DNA of 64,000 nucleotides from Alphaproteobacteria bacterium (GTDB taxonomy: Bacteria > Pseudomonadota > Alphaproteobacteria > Micropepsales > Micropepsaceae): contig PLJH01000141.1 in assembly GCA_003139615.1 (NCBI GenBank), forward strand, positions 94,569 to 158,568, read 5' to 3'. Below are positions 36,919-47,043 of this stretch, piece after piece; the first letter of the stretch is position 1, and each line of letters opens with the position of its first letter. A program made the position numbers and the translations under genes. Below the pieces are notes generated by a model. It was not told the DNA's origin and ran no database searches. It saw only the letters and a program-made list of their open reading frames with translations.

Positions 36919-37061
36919 CCCACCCTCCCCTTGAGGGAGGGTCGAAAAATTCGAAGAATTTTTCGGGGCCGGGTGCTGCCGCAACAATCCCCCTCCCCGA
37001 AACTTTCTTTTCGCTGGCGCTCAAAGAAAGCTTTCGACCCTCCCTCAAGGGGAGGGTGGGA
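36918..37061. repeat. 144-bp palindromic element with perfect 30-bp terminal inverted repeats
   Basis: Bases 36918-36947 are the exact reverse complement of 37032-37061. Inside are two more perfect hairpins: CGAAAAATTC/GAATTTTTCG (36943-36965, 3-nt loop) and CTTTCTTT/AAAGAAAG around the other half. There is no coding capacity. Terminal repeats, short length and an intergenic position resemble a MITE or a compound REP element. The left end carries the cimA ribosome site; the right end lies 29 bp after the cysS stop. Confidence 0.75.
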
Positions 37062-37090
37062 AATGAAGGAAGATCCAACGGCAACAATAC

Positions 37091-38425
37091 TCACCGCTTT
37101 ACCTCCCAGGTCGTTCCCTCGGGTCCGTCCTTCAACACAATTCCTTTGGCTAAAAGTTTATCACGAATGCGGTCCGCCTCTTTAAAATCACGCGCCTTGC
37201 GCGCGGCGTTTCGCGCCCCGATGTCCCGCGTGATTTCGCCGGCATCGACCGAGGATTTCGCTTCGATGCGCTCGGACACGACCGAAAAGCCCAACAGAGA
37301 CAAGCCGCCGGAGAGCTCTTCGACCGAACCCTTGTGCAATTCGGCGATTGCTTGGGGCGTGTTGAGGTCGTCGCACAGCGCAGCAAGAAATGCGTCGCCG
37401 ATTCGTCGCGAGGCGATCGGCTCCGCCGCATCGTACCAGCGCTCCAGCATGCCCCAGCTTTCCTTCATACCGTGAACGGTCCAATCCATCGGTTGGCGAT
37501 AATGGCTGCGCAGCATGTTGAGCCGCAGGACATCGCCGGGCCAGTCCGCGAGCAATTCGTGAATGGTCACAAAATTGCCGAGGCTCTTGGACATTTTCTC
37601 GCCCTCGACATTCAGGAACCCGTTGTGCAGCCAGTAATTGGCCATGGCGTGCTCGCGATGTGCGGCTTCGCTCTGCGCGATCTCGTTCTCGTGATGCGGG
37701 AAGACGAGATCGATGCCGCCTCCGTGAATGTCGAAAGTCTCGCCGAGATAGAACTCGCTCATCGCCGAGCATTCGACGTGCCAGCCTGGCCGACCACGCC
37801 CCCAAGGGCTTTCCCAGCCCGGCGTTGCCACGTCAGAGGGCTTCCACAAAACAAAATCCATCGGGCTGCGCTTATAGGGCGCCACTTCTACGCGCGCGCC
37901 CGCCACCATCTCGTCGAGCGAGCGGCGCGAGAGCTTGCCGTAATCGGCTTTCGACGACACATCGAACAGCACATGGCCTTCCGCCATATAGGCGTGGCCC
38001 AATGCCACCAACTTCGCGATCATCGTGACCATGGGCAGGATGTGCTCGGTCGCCCGCGGTGTGCGCGTCGGCGGCAGATTGCCCAGCGCCGCGGTATCCT
38101 CGTCATAGATTTGGCCGGTCTCGCTCGTCAACTCTCGCACCACGTCGAGGATCGGCACATTGCGGGCGCCGCGCCGCTCCAGCGCGCGTGCGTTGATCTT
38201 GTCGTCGATGTCCGTGATGTTGCGCACATAGGCGACGTGGTCCTCGCCATAGAGATGGCGCAGCAGCCGGAACAGCACGTCGAACACGACAACGGGCCGC
38301 GCATTGCCGATATGGGCGAAGTCGTAGACCGTCGGTCCGCACACATACATGCGCACGATCTCGGGATCGATGGGGACGAACTCTTCCTTCGTCCGCGATA
38401 GGGTGTTGTAGAGGCGTAAGGTCAT
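37091..38425 (-). CDS. cysS: Cysteinyl-tRNA synthetase
   Basis: 444 residues. Class I synthetase with zinc-ligand Cys in [10 protein letters not shown] (about 29), HIGH-type motif FAHIGNARP (about 37-45), WHVECSAMS (second Zn site) and KMSKSLGNF (about 278). The family attaches Cys to tRNA-Cys in the cytoplasm. Length is slightly short of E. coli CysS (461), mostly at the C-terminus. Upstream 210 bp are filled with C/G hairpins; downstream is the 144-bp element. Confidence 0.95.
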   Translation of the reverse strand: MTLRLYNTLSRTKEEFVPIDPEIVRMYVCGPTVYDFAHIGNARPVVVFDVLFRLLRHLYGEDHVAYVRNITDIDDKINARALERRGARNVPILDVVRELTSETGQIYDEDTAALGNLPPTRTPRATEHILPMVTMIAKLVALGHAYMAEGHVLFDVSSKADYGKLSRRSLDEMVAGARVEVAPYKRSPMDFVLWKPSDVATPGWESPWGRGRPGWHVECSAMSEFYLGETFDIHGGGIDLVFPHHENEIAQSEAAHREHAMANYWLHNGFLNVEGEKMSKSLGNFVTIHELLADWPGDVLRLNMLRSHYRQPMDWTVHGMKESWGMLERWYDAAEPIASRRIGDAFLAALCDDLNTPQAIAELHKGSVEELSGGLSLLGFSVVSERIEAKSSVDAGEITRDIGARNAARKARDFKEADRIRDKLLAKGIVLKDGPEGTTWEVKR

Positions 38426-38469
38426 GGCGATTCACTTATAGCAACAGCGTTTGCGTTCCCCCACCCCAA

Positions 38470-38530
38470 CCCTCCCCACGAGGGGGAGGGGATACGAGTG
38501 GTGTTCACCTCCCCTTTATGGGGAGGTGAA
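38470..38530. repeat. Pair of C/G-rich hairpins between gltX and cysS
   Basis: CCCTCCCC (38470-38477) pairs with GGGGAGGG (38483-38490). TTCACCTCCCC (38504-38514) pairs perfectly with GGGGAGGTGAA (38520-38530) across a 5-nt loop. The first hairpin shares its ACCC-CCTCCCC core with the ends of the element at 36918 and with the hairpin at 49163. The rest of the gap (38426-38635) holds one more 7-bp hairpin (TTGCGGC/GCCGCAA, 38587-38604) and no gene that I can see. Confidence 0.65.
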
Positions 38531-38635
38531 CCGCGAAGCAGTTCGGGCGGGGAATTAATAGCGATGAGGATGGGTAAAAGGGAGCGTTGCGGCGTCAGCC
38601 GCAAATCGAAATCCGACAGATTTGGCGATAAATAG

Positions 38636-39973
38636 TCACGCCGTTTCCCCTTTGAGCCGCGCAAGAGCTTTCGCGCGCCCGATGAGTGGTAGCAGCTTTT
38701 TGAGTTCCGGTCCATGCTCGCGGGCCGTGAGCGCCAGCCTGAGCGGATGAAAGAGCGCGCGGCCTTTTGTGCCGGTGGCGGTACCCACGGCTGCGGTCCA
38801 GGCCAGCCAGGTCGCCTCGCTCCACGGCTCCGGCGGCAGATGTTCGGCAGCGGCCGCGGCAAAAGCGGTGCTTTCGATCACCGGGGCGACGGGACCGGAA
38901 ACCAGCGTCCACAGATCGGCCGCATCGCTCAACCGCGTCAGATTTGGTTTCACGGCATCCCAGAACGCGGCGCCTCCGCCGATACCCGTTGCCGCCAGGC
39001 GCGGCGCAACGGCTTCAAACGGAAGCGTATGCAGCAACCTCGCGTTGAGCGCCGTGAGTTCGTCGGGAACGAAATGGGCCGGCGCGCGGCCGATTTTCTC
39101 GAACGAAAATTCCGTGGCCAGCGCATCGAGCGAAGGTCTGAGCTCGATCGGATCGGACGTGCCGGTTTTGGCAAGATAGCAATCGAGCGCCAAAGCCTCG
39201 ATGCCGTCTTCGCGCAAGGAACGCAGCGAGAGCGAACCCAGCCGCTTCGACAGCGCTTCGCCCCCCGCGCCGATCAGCAGTGGAAAATGCGCGAACAGGG
39301 GAACTGTCGCGCCCAGCGCTTCGAAAATCTCGATCTGTGCAGCCGTATTGGTGACGTGGTCTTCGCCGCGAATGATGTGGCTCACTTCGAAATCGACGTC
39401 GTCGGCGACGGACGGCAACGTATAGAGAAAGCGACCGTCTTCGCGGATCAGCACGGGGTCGGAGAGCGTCGCCGTGTCGATCTCGACATCGCCGCGCAGA
39501 AGATCGCGCCACTTCACTTTGGAGTTCGAAAGCTTGAACCGCCAATGCGGCTTGCGGCCTTCGGCCTCAAGCTTCGCGCGATCGGCATCGGTCAGTGCGA
39601 GCGCGGCGCGGTCGTAAACCGGCGGCTTGTGCATCGCGATCTGGCGCTTGCGGCGGCGGTCGAGTTCGTCGGCCGTCTCATAAGCGGGATAGAGTCTTCC
39701 CGCCGCTTTGAGCTTTTCGGCGGCCGCTCGATGCGCGTCCGCGCGCTCTACCTGGCGCGCGAACAGGTCATGCGTAATACCGAGCCAACCCAAATCCTCG
39801 AGGATTGCCGCTTCGTATTCCGGCTTCGAACGCTCCGTGTCGGTGTCGTCGATGCGCAGGAAGAAGCGCGCGCTTTCCTTCTTCGCGAACAGGAAATTGA
39901 GCATCGCCGTGCGCGCATTGCCGACATGCAGCAAGCCCGTGGGCGACGGTGCGAAGCGAACGAGGCCTGTCAT
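38636..39973 (-). CDS. gltX: Glutamyl-tRNA synthetase (short form)
   Basis: 445 residues. Class I catalytic core: [15 protein letters not shown] (HIGH motif HVGN, about 16-19), [18 protein letters not shown] and the KMSKS-type loop ALSKRLGS (about 243). C-terminal helical anticodon domain is short and Ala-rich. Many alphaproteobacteria carry two GluRS; this shorter form with [16 protein letters not shown] resembles the second type, but whether another copy exists is outside the window. The ATG overlaps the NAD synthase stop by 4 bp (ATGA). Confidence 0.93.
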   Translation of the reverse strand: MTGLVRFAPSPTGLLHVGNARTAMLNFLFAKKESARFFLRIDDTDTERSKPEYEAAILEDLGWLGITHDLFARQVERADAHRAAAEKLKAAGRLYPAYETADELDRRRKRQIAMHKPPVYDRAALALTDADRAKLEAEGRKPHWRFKLSNSKVKWRDLLRGDVEIDTATLSDPVLIREDGRFLYTLPSVADDVDFEVSHIIRGEDHVTNTAAQIEIFEALGATVPLFAHFPLLIGAGGEALSKRLGSLSLRSLREDGIEALALDCYLAKTGTSDPIELRPSLDALATEFSFEKIGRAPAHFVPDELTALNARLLHTLPFEAVAPRLAATGIGGGAAFWDAVKPNLTRLSDAADLWTLVSGPVAPVIESTAFAAAAAEHLPPEPWSEATWLAWTAAVGTATGTKGRALFHPLRLALTAREHGPELKKLLPLIGRAKALARLKGETA

Positions 39974-41631
39974 CGCGAATCCCGGAATGCATTGGTGATC
40001 GGATAACGCCTGTCGCGGCCGAAATTGCGGGGGCCGATCTTCACGCCGGGCGGCGCCTGGCGGCGTTTGTATTCTGCGACGTAGAGCAGGTTCTCGATGC
40101 GCCGGATCGTCGCCGGTTCATAACCCTTCGCGACCACGTCTTCGAACGACATCTCGTGCTCCACCAGGCATTCGAGAATGCCGTCGAGGACTTCGTAAGG
40201 CGGCAGCGAATCCTGGTCGGTCTGATCGGCGCGCAATTCGGCGCTCGGTGGACGGACGATAATGTTTTCCGGAATGACGTGGCCATCAGGTCCCATGCCG
40301 CCTTTCGGCCGCATCTGGTTGCGCCAGCGCGCGAGGCGGAACACTTCCATCTTGTAGACGTCTTTGAGTACGTTGTAGCCGCCGCACATGTCGCCATAGA
40401 GCGTCGCATAACCGACGCTCATCTCCGATTTGTTACCGGTCGTGAGCACCATCGGGCCGAATTTGTTGGACAGCGCCATCAGAATCACGCCGCGGATGCG
40501 GGACTGGATGTTTTCTTCCGTCGTGTCGGGCGCGCGGCCTGCGAAAGCGGATGCGAGCGTTTCACCGAAGGCGGCCACCGCGGTTTCGATGGGAATGGTC
40601 TCATAAGGGCAGCCCAGAAGCTTCGCGCAGGCCGCCGCATCGTCGAGGCTTTCCTGCGAGGTATAGCGCGACGGCAGCATCACGCAGCGCACGCGATCCT
40701 TGCCGAGCGCATCGACGGCGACTGCTGCCGACAACGCGGAATCGATTCCGCCGGACAGCCCGAGCACCACGCCAGGAAAGCGGTTCTTGTTCACGTAATC
40801 GCGCAGGCCCAGCATCATCGCGTGATAGACGGACTGCGGGCGCTCTTCGCCCGCCCAGCGTTCGCCGGGCGCGCAGACCCAAGTCTCGCCCTTGCGCCGC
40901 CAGTCGGTAATCGCAACCATTTCCTGCCACGCAGGCAACGCCCACGCGACCGAACGATCCGCATTGACGACGAGAGACGCGCCGTCGAACACGAGCTCGT
41001 CCTGCCCCCCCACCTGGTTGAGATAGATGAGCGGCTTGCTCGCTTCGGTGACACGCGCAGCGACAAGATTGAGACGCACATCTTCCTTGCCGGCTTCGAA
41101 AGGCGAACCATTCGGCACGAGCAATATTTCGCCGCCGGTTTCCGCGAGGCACTCCACGACATCCGGTGTCCAGATGTCTTCACAGATGGGAACCCCAATT
41201 CGCACGCCGCGGATGTTGAACGGTCCGGGCATGGGGCCGGGCGTGAATACCCGCTTCTCGTCGAACACGCCGTAGTTCGGCAGATCGTATTTGTAGGTGT
41301 GCGCGGCTACTTTGCCGGCTTCGAGCAGCAGGCAGGCATTATAGAGCTTGCCGTCATCGACCCATGGCGAGCCCATCAGCACCGCGGGACCACCGTCCGC
41401 AGTGTCCTGCGCCAGCGCTTCGACCGCCTCGCGCGCCGCCTGCTGCAGCGACGGCTTCAGCACGAGGTCTTCAGGCGGATAGCCCACGATGAAGAGTTCG
41501 GAAAACAGGATGACATCCGCGCGGCCTTCCGCGGCCTCAGCGCGCGCTTTTCGCGCCAGCGCGAGGTTGCCAGCCACATTGCCCATGGTGGGATTGATCT
41601 GGGCGATAGCGATACGAAGTCTGTCCGTCAT
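39970..41631 (-). CDS. nadE: Glutamine-dependent NAD+ synthetase
   Basis: 553 residues, two domains. The N-terminal nitrilase-like glutaminase has Glu in [14 protein letters not shown], Lys in [12 protein letters not shown] and Cys in [10 protein letters not shown]. The C-terminal synthetase has the P-loop [16 protein letters not shown] (about 291-306) and [19 protein letters not shown]. It amidates deamido-NAD+ with ammonia channelled from glutamine. The downstream gltX start overlaps its stop, so the two are coupled. Confidence 0.95.
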   Translation of the reverse strand: MTDRLRIAIAQINPTMGNVAGNLALARKARAEAAEGRADVILFSELFIVGYPPEDLVLKPSLQQAAREAVEALAQDTADGGPAVLMGSPWVDDGKLYNACLLLEAGKVAAHTYKYDLPNYGVFDEKRVFTPGPMPGPFNIRGVRIGVPICEDIWTPDVVECLAETGGEILLVPNGSPFEAGKEDVRLNLVAARVTEASKPLIYLNQVGGQDELVFDGASLVVNADRSVAWALPAWQEMVAITDWRRKGETWVCAPGERWAGEERPQSVYHAMMLGLRDYVNKNRFPGVVLGLSGGIDSALSAAVAVDALGKDRVRCVMLPSRYTSQESLDDAAACAKLLGCPYETIPIETAVAAFGETLASAFAGRAPDTTEENIQSRIRGVILMALSNKFGPMVLTTGNKSEMSVGYATLYGDMCGGYNVLKDVYKMEVFRLARWRNQMRPKGGMGPDGHVIPENIIVRPPSAELRADQTDQDSLPPYEVLDGILECLVEHEMSFEDVVAKGYEPATIRRIENLLYVAEYKRRQAPPGVKIGPRNFGRDRRYPITNAFRDSR

Positions 41632-41756
41632 CGGCGGTGTTTAGCCTGCTATTCGCGCCGGCAAAAGGATTGATTCTTCACGCGACCGATCGCAACCGTG
41701 CGACTGCCGGCAATGGCCGCGAGTGTCAGAATTTGGAATGAAAAAGGCGCTGCAGT

Positions 41757-42746
41757 TCAAGCGTGCGCTGCGTAAGCCGCCGTGGTTTGCATATCGGCGA
41801 AAGGCGCATAGGCCTCGTCGATTTGCAGCGCGGTCTCGAGCGCACGGCGCGCCTCTTCGGGGCGCACCAGGGTGGCAGCACCCCGTTGAACGGAATTGAC
41901 GAAGGACCCCACCGACTCGCCCAGAGGATCGTCCAGCACGAGCGGCTTCAAGGTGCGTTGGGTTGTGTTGCGCACATTGCGGGTCATGAAATCGATTTCA
42001 ATGACGCCATCGGCATACACCGCGCGCATGCCGCGACGGCGCGTCTGCGACACGCGGCTCGCATGCAGCCGCGCCTGCGCACCACTTTCGAACGTGACGA
42101 GCGCATTGACATCGTCCGCGTGCCGGCTGCGGCTCGCGGTTCCGCGCGCACGGACATTCGCGACATCGGAGGGGATCAGGCGATGAACGAGATCGAGATC
42201 GTGGATCATCAGATCCAGGACGACGCTCACATCGTCGCCGCGGCCGGTCCACGGACCCGTGCGCCAGCATTCCACTTCGAGCGGCGCGTCGCGATAGTCG
42301 AGCATGCCGGTGCGGGCGAAGACGAAACGTTCCTGGTGGCCGACCGTCAGCACGCGGCCGGTCGCATCCGCGAGCGCGATCAGTTCGTCAGCTTCGTCGA
42401 GATCGGTTGCAATGGGCTTCTCAACCAGCACATGTGCGCCGGCTTCGAGAAACGCGCGCACGATCTGGGCATGGGTTCTTGCAGGCGAGCAGACGCTGAC
42501 GAGATCGACTTTGCCGAGAAGATCGCGCCAATCGGCAAGCGCCGGAATGGCATGGGCCGCGGTGACAGCGTGGCGTGCTTCAAAGCTCGGATCGGCGACA
42601 CCGACAAGCTCGACACCGGGAAGACGGGCGTATTTCGCCGTATGATGGCGGCCGAAAGCGCCGATGCCGACAACGCCGGCGCGGAGAATTCGGGGATCGG
42701 AACTGATCTTGGGTCGCAGCAACGGGAATCCCCGGGCAATTTCCAA
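41757..42746 (-). CDS. Gfo/Idh/MocA family oxidoreductase
   Basis: 329 residues from TTG 42746; no ATG is available before the conserved core, so the start is tentative. N-terminal NAD(P)-binding motif GVVGIGAFGRHH (about 24-35), then SVCSPARTHAQIV and VEKPIATDLDEADEL with the family's catalytic Lys. C-terminal alpha/beta domain with LMIHDLDLVHRL. Family members oxidise or reduce sugars and related alcohols, including UDP-amino sugars for lipid A; the substrate here is not clear, and no partner aminotransferase is adjacent. Confidence 0.85.
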   Translation of the reverse strand: MEIARGFPLLRPKISSDPRILRAGVVGIGAFGRHHTAKYARLPGVELVGVADPSFEARHAVTAAHAIPALADWRDLLGKVDLVSVCSPARTHAQIVRAFLEAGAHVLVEKPIATDLDEADELIALADATGRVLTVGHQERFVFARTGMLDYRDAPLEVECWRTGPWTGRGDDVSVVLDLMIHDLDLVHRLIPSDVANVRARGTASRSRHADDVNALVTFESGAQARLHASRVSQTRRRGMRAVYADGVIEIDFMTRNVRNTTQRTLKPLVLDDPLGESVGSFVNSVQRGAATLVRPEEARRALETALQIDEAYAPFADMQTTAAYAAHA

Positions 42747-42869
42747 GGCTTATGAGCCACAGGGGCGCACGGGGTGCGACTCATAAAATGTTTCGTCTTG
42801 TTACACCCCCTGCCCCTGATAGGGTGCCAGCCAACCAGATACCCCAAAAATATCGTTAAGGAGATGGAA

Positions 42870-43895
42870 ATGTCCGACCCTAAAAACCATGAAATCCGCC
42901 TGAAAAGCCGGCCCGAAGGGATGCCGACCCTCGCCAATTTCGAGGTCGTGGAGACTCCCGTTCCGGCCGCAAGTCCCGGCCAGGTCCTGGTCCGCAACAG
43001 CTATATGTCTGTCGACCCCTATATGCGGGGCCGGATGGTCGACCGGGCGAGCTACACGCCGCCCTTCCAGATCGGCGAGACCCTGACGGGCGGCGCGGTC
43101 GGCCAGGTGGTCGCCTCGAACAACCCGGGCTTCAAGGTGGGGGACTTCGTTTCGAACTTCGCGGGCTGGCGGGAATGGTTTGTGTCGAGCGGCGGCGACC
43201 TGCAGAAGGTCGATCCCTCAATCGTGCCGATTCAGACCTTTCTGGGCACCTTCGGCATGCCCGGTCTGACCGCCTATGCGGGGCTTCTGAGAGTCGGCGA
43301 ACTCAAGGAAGGCGAGCGCGTGTTCGTCTCGGCCGCGAGCGGCGCAGTCGGTTCCGTCGTCTGCCAGATCGCCAAGAACAAAGGTTGCTACGTGGTGGGA
43401 TCCGCAGGCTCCGACGAAAAATGCGACTGGCTGATCCGCGAGGCACGCGTCGACAAGGCGATCAATTACAAAACCTGCGGCGAACTCGATACGGCCGTGC
43501 GCGAAGCGTTTCCACAAGGCATCGACGTTTATTTCGAGAATGTCGGCGGCGCGCATCTCGTGGCCGCACTTTCGAACATGCGTCCCAATGGGCGCATTCC
43601 CGTCTGCGGCATGATCGAACAATACAACGCGACCTCGCTTCCTCCCGGACCGGGCAACATCGTTGCCGTCATCCCGCTGCGCCTGACGATCAAGGGGTTC
43701 ATCGTCTCCGACTATGGCGACATGATGCCGGATTTCATGCGCGACATGGGCGCATGGGCGAAAGCCGGTAAACTCAAATGGGCCGAGACCATCGTTGATG
43801 GAATCGAGAACGCGCCGAAAGCGTTCATCGGACTTTTCAAGGGCGACAACACCGGCAAGATGCTCGTGCGCGTGGGTCCGGACAAAGCGGTCTGA
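42870..43895 (+). CDS. CurA/YfmJ-type NADP-dependent oxidoreductase
   Basis: 341 residues. AAGGAG (42858-42863) is at correct spacing for ATG 42870 and too close to the earlier ATG at 42864. Zinc-free MDR fold: SYMSVDPYMRGRM near the N-terminus, GTFGMPGLTAYAGLL, the Rossmann motif SAASGAVGSVVCQIAK, YFENVGG, and CGMIEQYN. Members reduce alkenals, enones or curcumin-like double bonds with NADPH, often in detoxification. Monocistronic, with a strong terminator 16 bp after the stop. Confidence 0.93.
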   Translation: MSDPKNHEIRLKSRPEGMPTLANFEVVETPVPAASPGQVLVRNSYMSVDPYMRGRMVDRASYTPPFQIGETLTGGAVGQVVASNNPGFKVGDFVSNFAGWREWFVSSGGDLQKVDPSIVPIQTFLGTFGMPGLTAYAGLLRVGELKEGERVFVSAASGAVGSVVCQIAKNKGCYVVGSAGSDEKCDWLIREARVDKAINYKTCGELDTAVREAFPQGIDVYFENVGGAHLVAALSNMRPNGRIPVCGMIEQYNATSLPPGPGNIVAVIPLRLTIKGFIVSDYGDMMPDFMRDMGAWAKAGKLKWAETIVDGIENAPKAFIGLFKGDNTGKMLVRVGPDKAV

Positions 43896-43911
43896 TGTAA
43901 TTTTCTGGGAG

Positions 43912-43940
43912 GCGGAGAAGATCAGATCTTCTCCGCTTTT
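43912..43940 (+). terminator. Rho-independent terminator after the oxidoreductase
   Basis: GCGGAGAAGATC (43912-43923) and GATCTTCTCCGC (43925-43936) are perfect complements around a single A, followed at once by TTTTC. The innermost pairs will open to form the loop. It may also serve the convergent gene ending at 43953. Confidence 0.8.
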
Positions 43941-43952
43941 CAATTTCCGCCG

Positions 43953-44690
43953 CTACGCCTCGTCACCCAGCGCGAGCAAATCGGTGAGGGCGGCGAGGAT
44001 CAGATAAGACAGCATCAACGGCGCGATGCCGATCAACACGTCTCCAAGTACGCCGGAGAGAAGGCTGCACGGCACGAAGCCGTAGCCTGTGCCCATGAAA
44101 AGCAACTGAAATCCCACCAGCGACGCAACGCCCAGGAGAAAGGCGAGCATCGTGGCGCCCAGCGGCTCCGGACGATGCTTGCGTTCAAGCCGGACGATTC
44201 CCGCGGCGAGGCGCACGCGCGACAGCGCAGATCCCAGGAAGATGAAGGCCAGCACCCACGCAAACGCCGACGACAACATCCGCCCGCCATCGAGACCGCA
44301 GACGCCGAGGCCGCCTTCCAGCGCGCGCTGCCCCGGTACGGCAAAGCGAATGGCCGCTTCGAGCGAGCCCGGAACGGGCCCCGTCAAATGCGCGGGCGCA
44401 TAGATCGCCTGCATAAAGAAGCTCGCGCATGCAAAGGCCAGAAACACGATCTCATTGAAACCGGGCGTCAGTTGATCGGGCCGGAACCGTCCGAGCAGAT
44501 GGCTTGATGCCGCGCCATATCCGCCCACGAACAGCAATCCCATCGCGCCGAACAGCGCAATGCAGATTCCGATCTGCTGGATGGCGACGGCCATGGGAAT
44601 GTTCGCGCCCAGCGCACGCAGCACGGCATGCGCGCCCGCATAGAGGCAGAACACGATCCAGCCTTTCGCCAGAAGGCGCGCGACGCCCAT
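43953..44690 (-). CDS. Hypothetical integral membrane protein
   Basis: 245 residues with about six hydrophobic helices (for example IGICIALFGAMGLLFVGG, NEIVFLAFACASFFMQAIY, MLSSAFAWVLAFIFLGSAL, MLAFLLGVASLVGFQLLFMG, IAPLMLSYLILAALTDLLAL) and a basic cytoplasmic loop (RLERKHRPEPLG). No family recognised. It follows the class II DAHP synthase gene on the same strand by 40 bp, so co-transcription is likely, but nothing links it to aromatic biosynthesis. Confidence 0.75.
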   Translation of the reverse strand: MGVARLLAKGWIVFCLYAGAHAVLRALGANIPMAVAIQQIGICIALFGAMGLLFVGGYGAASSHLLGRFRPDQLTPGFNEIVFLAFACASFFMQAIYAPAHLTGPVPGSLEAAIRFAVPGQRALEGGLGVCGLDGGRMLSSAFAWVLAFIFLGSALSRVRLAAGIVRLERKHRPEPLGATMLAFLLGVASLVGFQLLFMGTGYGFVPCSLLSGVLGDVLIGIAPLMLSYLILAALTDLLALGDEA

Positions 44691-44730
44691 ACAACTACAC
44701 CCCTCCCACCAAACGTCTAGCTCCCGCGGC

Positions 44731-46110
44731 TCAGGCCGATGCCGCGAAACGCGCGTCCTTCATTCGCTCAGTACGCAGGCTTTCCGCCATCAGGAAAGCA
44801 AGCTCCAGCGCCTGGTTCGCATTGAGCCGCGGATCGCAATGCGTCTGATAGCGGCTTGCGAGGTCTTCTTCGGAAATCGCCTGCGCACCGCCCAGACATT
44901 CCGTCACGTTCTGCCCCGTCATTTCGAAATGCACGCCGCCGGCATGCGTGCCCTCGGCGCGATGCACATCGAAGAAGGCCTTGACCTCTTTCAAAATGCG
45001 CTCGAAAGGCCGCGTCTTGAATCCGGATTGCGTCGACACCGTATTGCCGTGCATCGGATCGCAGGACCACACGACCTTCGCGCCTTCGCGTTTCACGGCG
45101 CGGATCAGCCGCGGCAATTTGTCGGCGATCTTGTCGGAGCCGAAACGGCAGATGAGCGTAAGTCGGCCAGCCTTGTTTTCTGGGTTGAGCGCCGCAATAA
45201 GCTTGAGTAGTTCATCCTCGGGCAATGACGGCCCGCATTTGAGGCCGATCGGATTCTTGATACCACGGCAGAATTCGACATGCGCGCCGTCGAGATTGCG
45301 TGTGCGATCTCCTATCCAGACAAGATGCGCGGAGGTGTCGTACCAATCGCCGCTGGTGGAATCGATACGCGTCATCGCCTGCTCGTAGCCGAGCAGCAGC
45401 GCTTCGTGGCTGGTATAGAAATCCGTCGCGCGCAACTGCGGCGTCGACTCCGGCGTGATGCCGCACGCCTCCATGAATTCCAGAGTTTCGGTGATGCGGC
45501 CTGCCAATGCACGGTAGCGTTCGCCGGCAGGCGACCCCGCAATGAAGCCCAACGTCCAGCGATGCACATTGTGCAGATCGGCGTAACCGCCCGAGGCGAA
45601 AGCGCGCAGCAGGTTGAGCGTGGCCGCCGATTGCATATAAGCTTGCATCAGGCGCGCCGGATCCGGCGCGCGCGACACTTCGTCGAATTCGATGCCGTTG
45701 ATATTGTCGCCGCGATAGGACGGCAACGTCACACCGTTCTGGGTTTCGGTATCGGCCGAGCGCGGCTTCGCGAATTGGCCCGCAATACGGCCCAGCTTCA
45801 CGACAGGCAGCGCGCCCGCATAGGTCAGCACGACGGACATCTGCAGCAACACGCGGAAGGTGTCGCGGATGTTATCGGGATGGAACTCGGCGAAGCTCTC
45901 AGCGCAATCACCGCCCTGCAGCAGGAAAGCCTTGCCCTCGGCCACATCCGCAAGACCGGCCGTCAGATTGCGGGCCTCACCGGCGAAAACCAGCGGCGGA
46001 TAGGTCTTGAGACGTGTCTCCACAGCGACCAAAGCCGCAGGATCCGGGTATTCCGGCACCTGACGGATCGGTCTGCCGCGCCAACTGGACGGGCTCCAGG
46101 GTTGGGCCAC
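44731..46110 (-). CDS. aroG: Class II 3-deoxy-7-phosphoheptulonate synthase
   Basis: 459 residues. Plant/Mycobacterium-type DAHP synthase: [19 protein letters not shown] at the N-terminus, [66 protein letters not shown], and [17 protein letters not shown]. It condenses PEP and erythrose 4-phosphate, the first shikimate step. The metal-binding Cys (GGDCAES), His (DPMHGNT) and Glu (FEMTGQ) are present. Confidence 0.95.
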   Translation of the reverse strand: MAQPWSPSSWRGRPIRQVPEYPDPAALVAVETRLKTYPPLVFAGEARNLTAGLADVAEGKAFLLQGGDCAESFAEFHPDNIRDTFRVLLQMSVVLTYAGALPVVKLGRIAGQFAKPRSADTETQNGVTLPSYRGDNINGIEFDEVSRAPDPARLMQAYMQSAATLNLLRAFASGGYADLHNVHRWTLGFIAGSPAGERYRALAGRITETLEFMEACGITPESTPQLRATDFYTSHEALLLGYEQAMTRIDSTSGDWYDTSAHLVWIGDRTRNLDGAHVEFCRGIKNPIGLKCGPSLPEDELLKLIAALNPENKAGRLTLICRFGSDKIADKLPRLIRAVKREGAKVVWSCDPMHGNTVSTQSGFKTRPFERILKEVKAFFDVHRAEGTHAGGVHFEMTGQNVTECLGGAQAISEEDLASRYQTHCDPRLNANQALELAFLMAESLRTERMKDARFAASA

Positions 46111-46220
46111 GTTTCAACGCCTCCGAGGGGTCTCGCTGGATATACGAAAAGGATCAGCGGTTTACCAGAAGGCCCGCCCGGAGTGGTGAACGGCACAATA
46201 CTCTACTCTTTGCCGATACC

Positions 46221-46661
46221 TTAGCTCGGCCAACCCTGCAGTGGCTTACCCGTTTCGAGAAGGGTCTTGAGGCCCGAGAGGATGGCGGGCCACCCGCCGG
46301 AAACGGCCTCGATCAGCTTCGATCCCTCCCGGTCGATTTCGTGGGTGACGGTCAGCTTCACCAGATCGCCCGTTCTTTCGATATCGAATGTGGCGCGCGA
46401 ATGACCCTCCTCTTTCAAATCGAGTCGGAATTCGTTTTGCCAGGAGACGACCAAGTGCCGCGGCGGATCGATCTCGAGCACTTCGCCGGTGTCGGCGACG
46501 CGGCCGTCGCTGAACTCCAGTTTCCAGGAAGAGCCGACTTTCCAATCCGATATCTGCGACACGCCGACCCAATATTGCTTCGTGAATTCGGGTTTGATCA
46601 ACGCCTCCCACAATTTCTCGGGCGTGGTCTGGATGTAGGTAACGTAGACGAATTTGCTCAT
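46221..46661 (-). CDS. AHSA1/SRPBCC family protein
   Basis: 146 residues with a strong GGAGGAA ribosome site. Hot-dog-like START fold: FVYVTYIQTTPEKLWEALIKPEFTKQYWVGV opening, then GSSWKLEFSDGRVADTGEVLEIDPPRHLVVSWQ and the C-terminal helix GWPAILSGLKTLLETGKPL. This is the AHSA1-like subclass that is very often paired with ArsR regulators, as here (2 bp apart). Ligand or substrate unknown. Confidence 0.9.
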   Translation of the reverse strand: MSKFVYVTYIQTTPEKLWEALIKPEFTKQYWVGVSQISDWKVGSSWKLEFSDGRVADTGEVLEIDPPRHLVVSWQNEFRLDLKEEGHSRATFDIERTGDLVKLTVTHEIDREGSKLIEAVSGGWPAILSGLKTLLETGKPLQGWPS

Positions 46662-46663
46662 GG

Positions 46664-46975
46664 TTATTCCTCCAGCATTTTCTTGAGATCAGCCAGCGCG
46701 CGCACGCGATGGCGCTCGAACTTTCCGATCCAGCGATCGGCGATGTCGTTGATGGGAACGGGATTGATGTAGTGCAGTTTCTCGCGGCCGCGCTTCTGCG
46801 CGACGACGAGGCTGGCCTCCTCGAGAATGCCGAGATGCTTGGTGACCGCCTGTCGCGTCATGTCCAACTCGCCGCAAAGCTCGCCCAGGGTTTGTCCGTT
46901 CTTCGCATGAAGAAGGTCCAGCAGGCGCCTGCGGCTCGGATCCGCCAACGCTCTGAAAACCAAGTCCATACTCAT
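46664..46975 (-). CDS. ArsR-type winged-helix regulator
   Basis: 103 residues from ATG 46975; a TTG at 46990 would add five residues but sits directly against AGAAGG. Winged helix: FRALADPSRRRLLDLL, then GQTLGELCGELDMTRQAVTKHLGILEEASLV and wing KRGREKLHYIN. Metal-binding cysteines of ArsR/SmtB sensors are missing (only one Cys), so this is the non-metal subclass that accompanies SRPBCC genes. Two overlapping palindromes at the start suggest autorepression. Confidence 0.9.
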   Translation of the reverse strand: MSMDLVFRALADPSRRRLLDLLHAKNGQTLGELCGELDMTRQAVTKHLGILEEASLVVAQKRGREKLHYINPVPINDIADRWIGKFERHRVRALADLKKMLEE

Positions 46976-46977
46976 GT

Positions 46978-47002
46978 TTGCAATATGCAACCTTCTGGTT
47001 GC
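46978..47002. promoter_or_regulatory. Overlapping palindromes before the ArsR gene
   Basis: TTGCA-ATA-TGCAA (46978-46990) and GCAACC-TTCT-GGTTGC (46987-47002) share four bases and cover the region right upstream of the regulator start. Their size and place fit an operator for a dimeric winged-helix repressor controlling its own two-gene operon (inference from position). Confidence 0.5.
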
Positions 47003-47043
47003 CTGTCAAGTGGGGTGGGATTGTCGAGCCAATTCACGAGGGT

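Noticed and set aside
38714-41673. Large plus-strand open frames opposite gltX and nadE
   Set aside because: Both minus-strand genes have complete catalytic motif sets; the plus frames have none.
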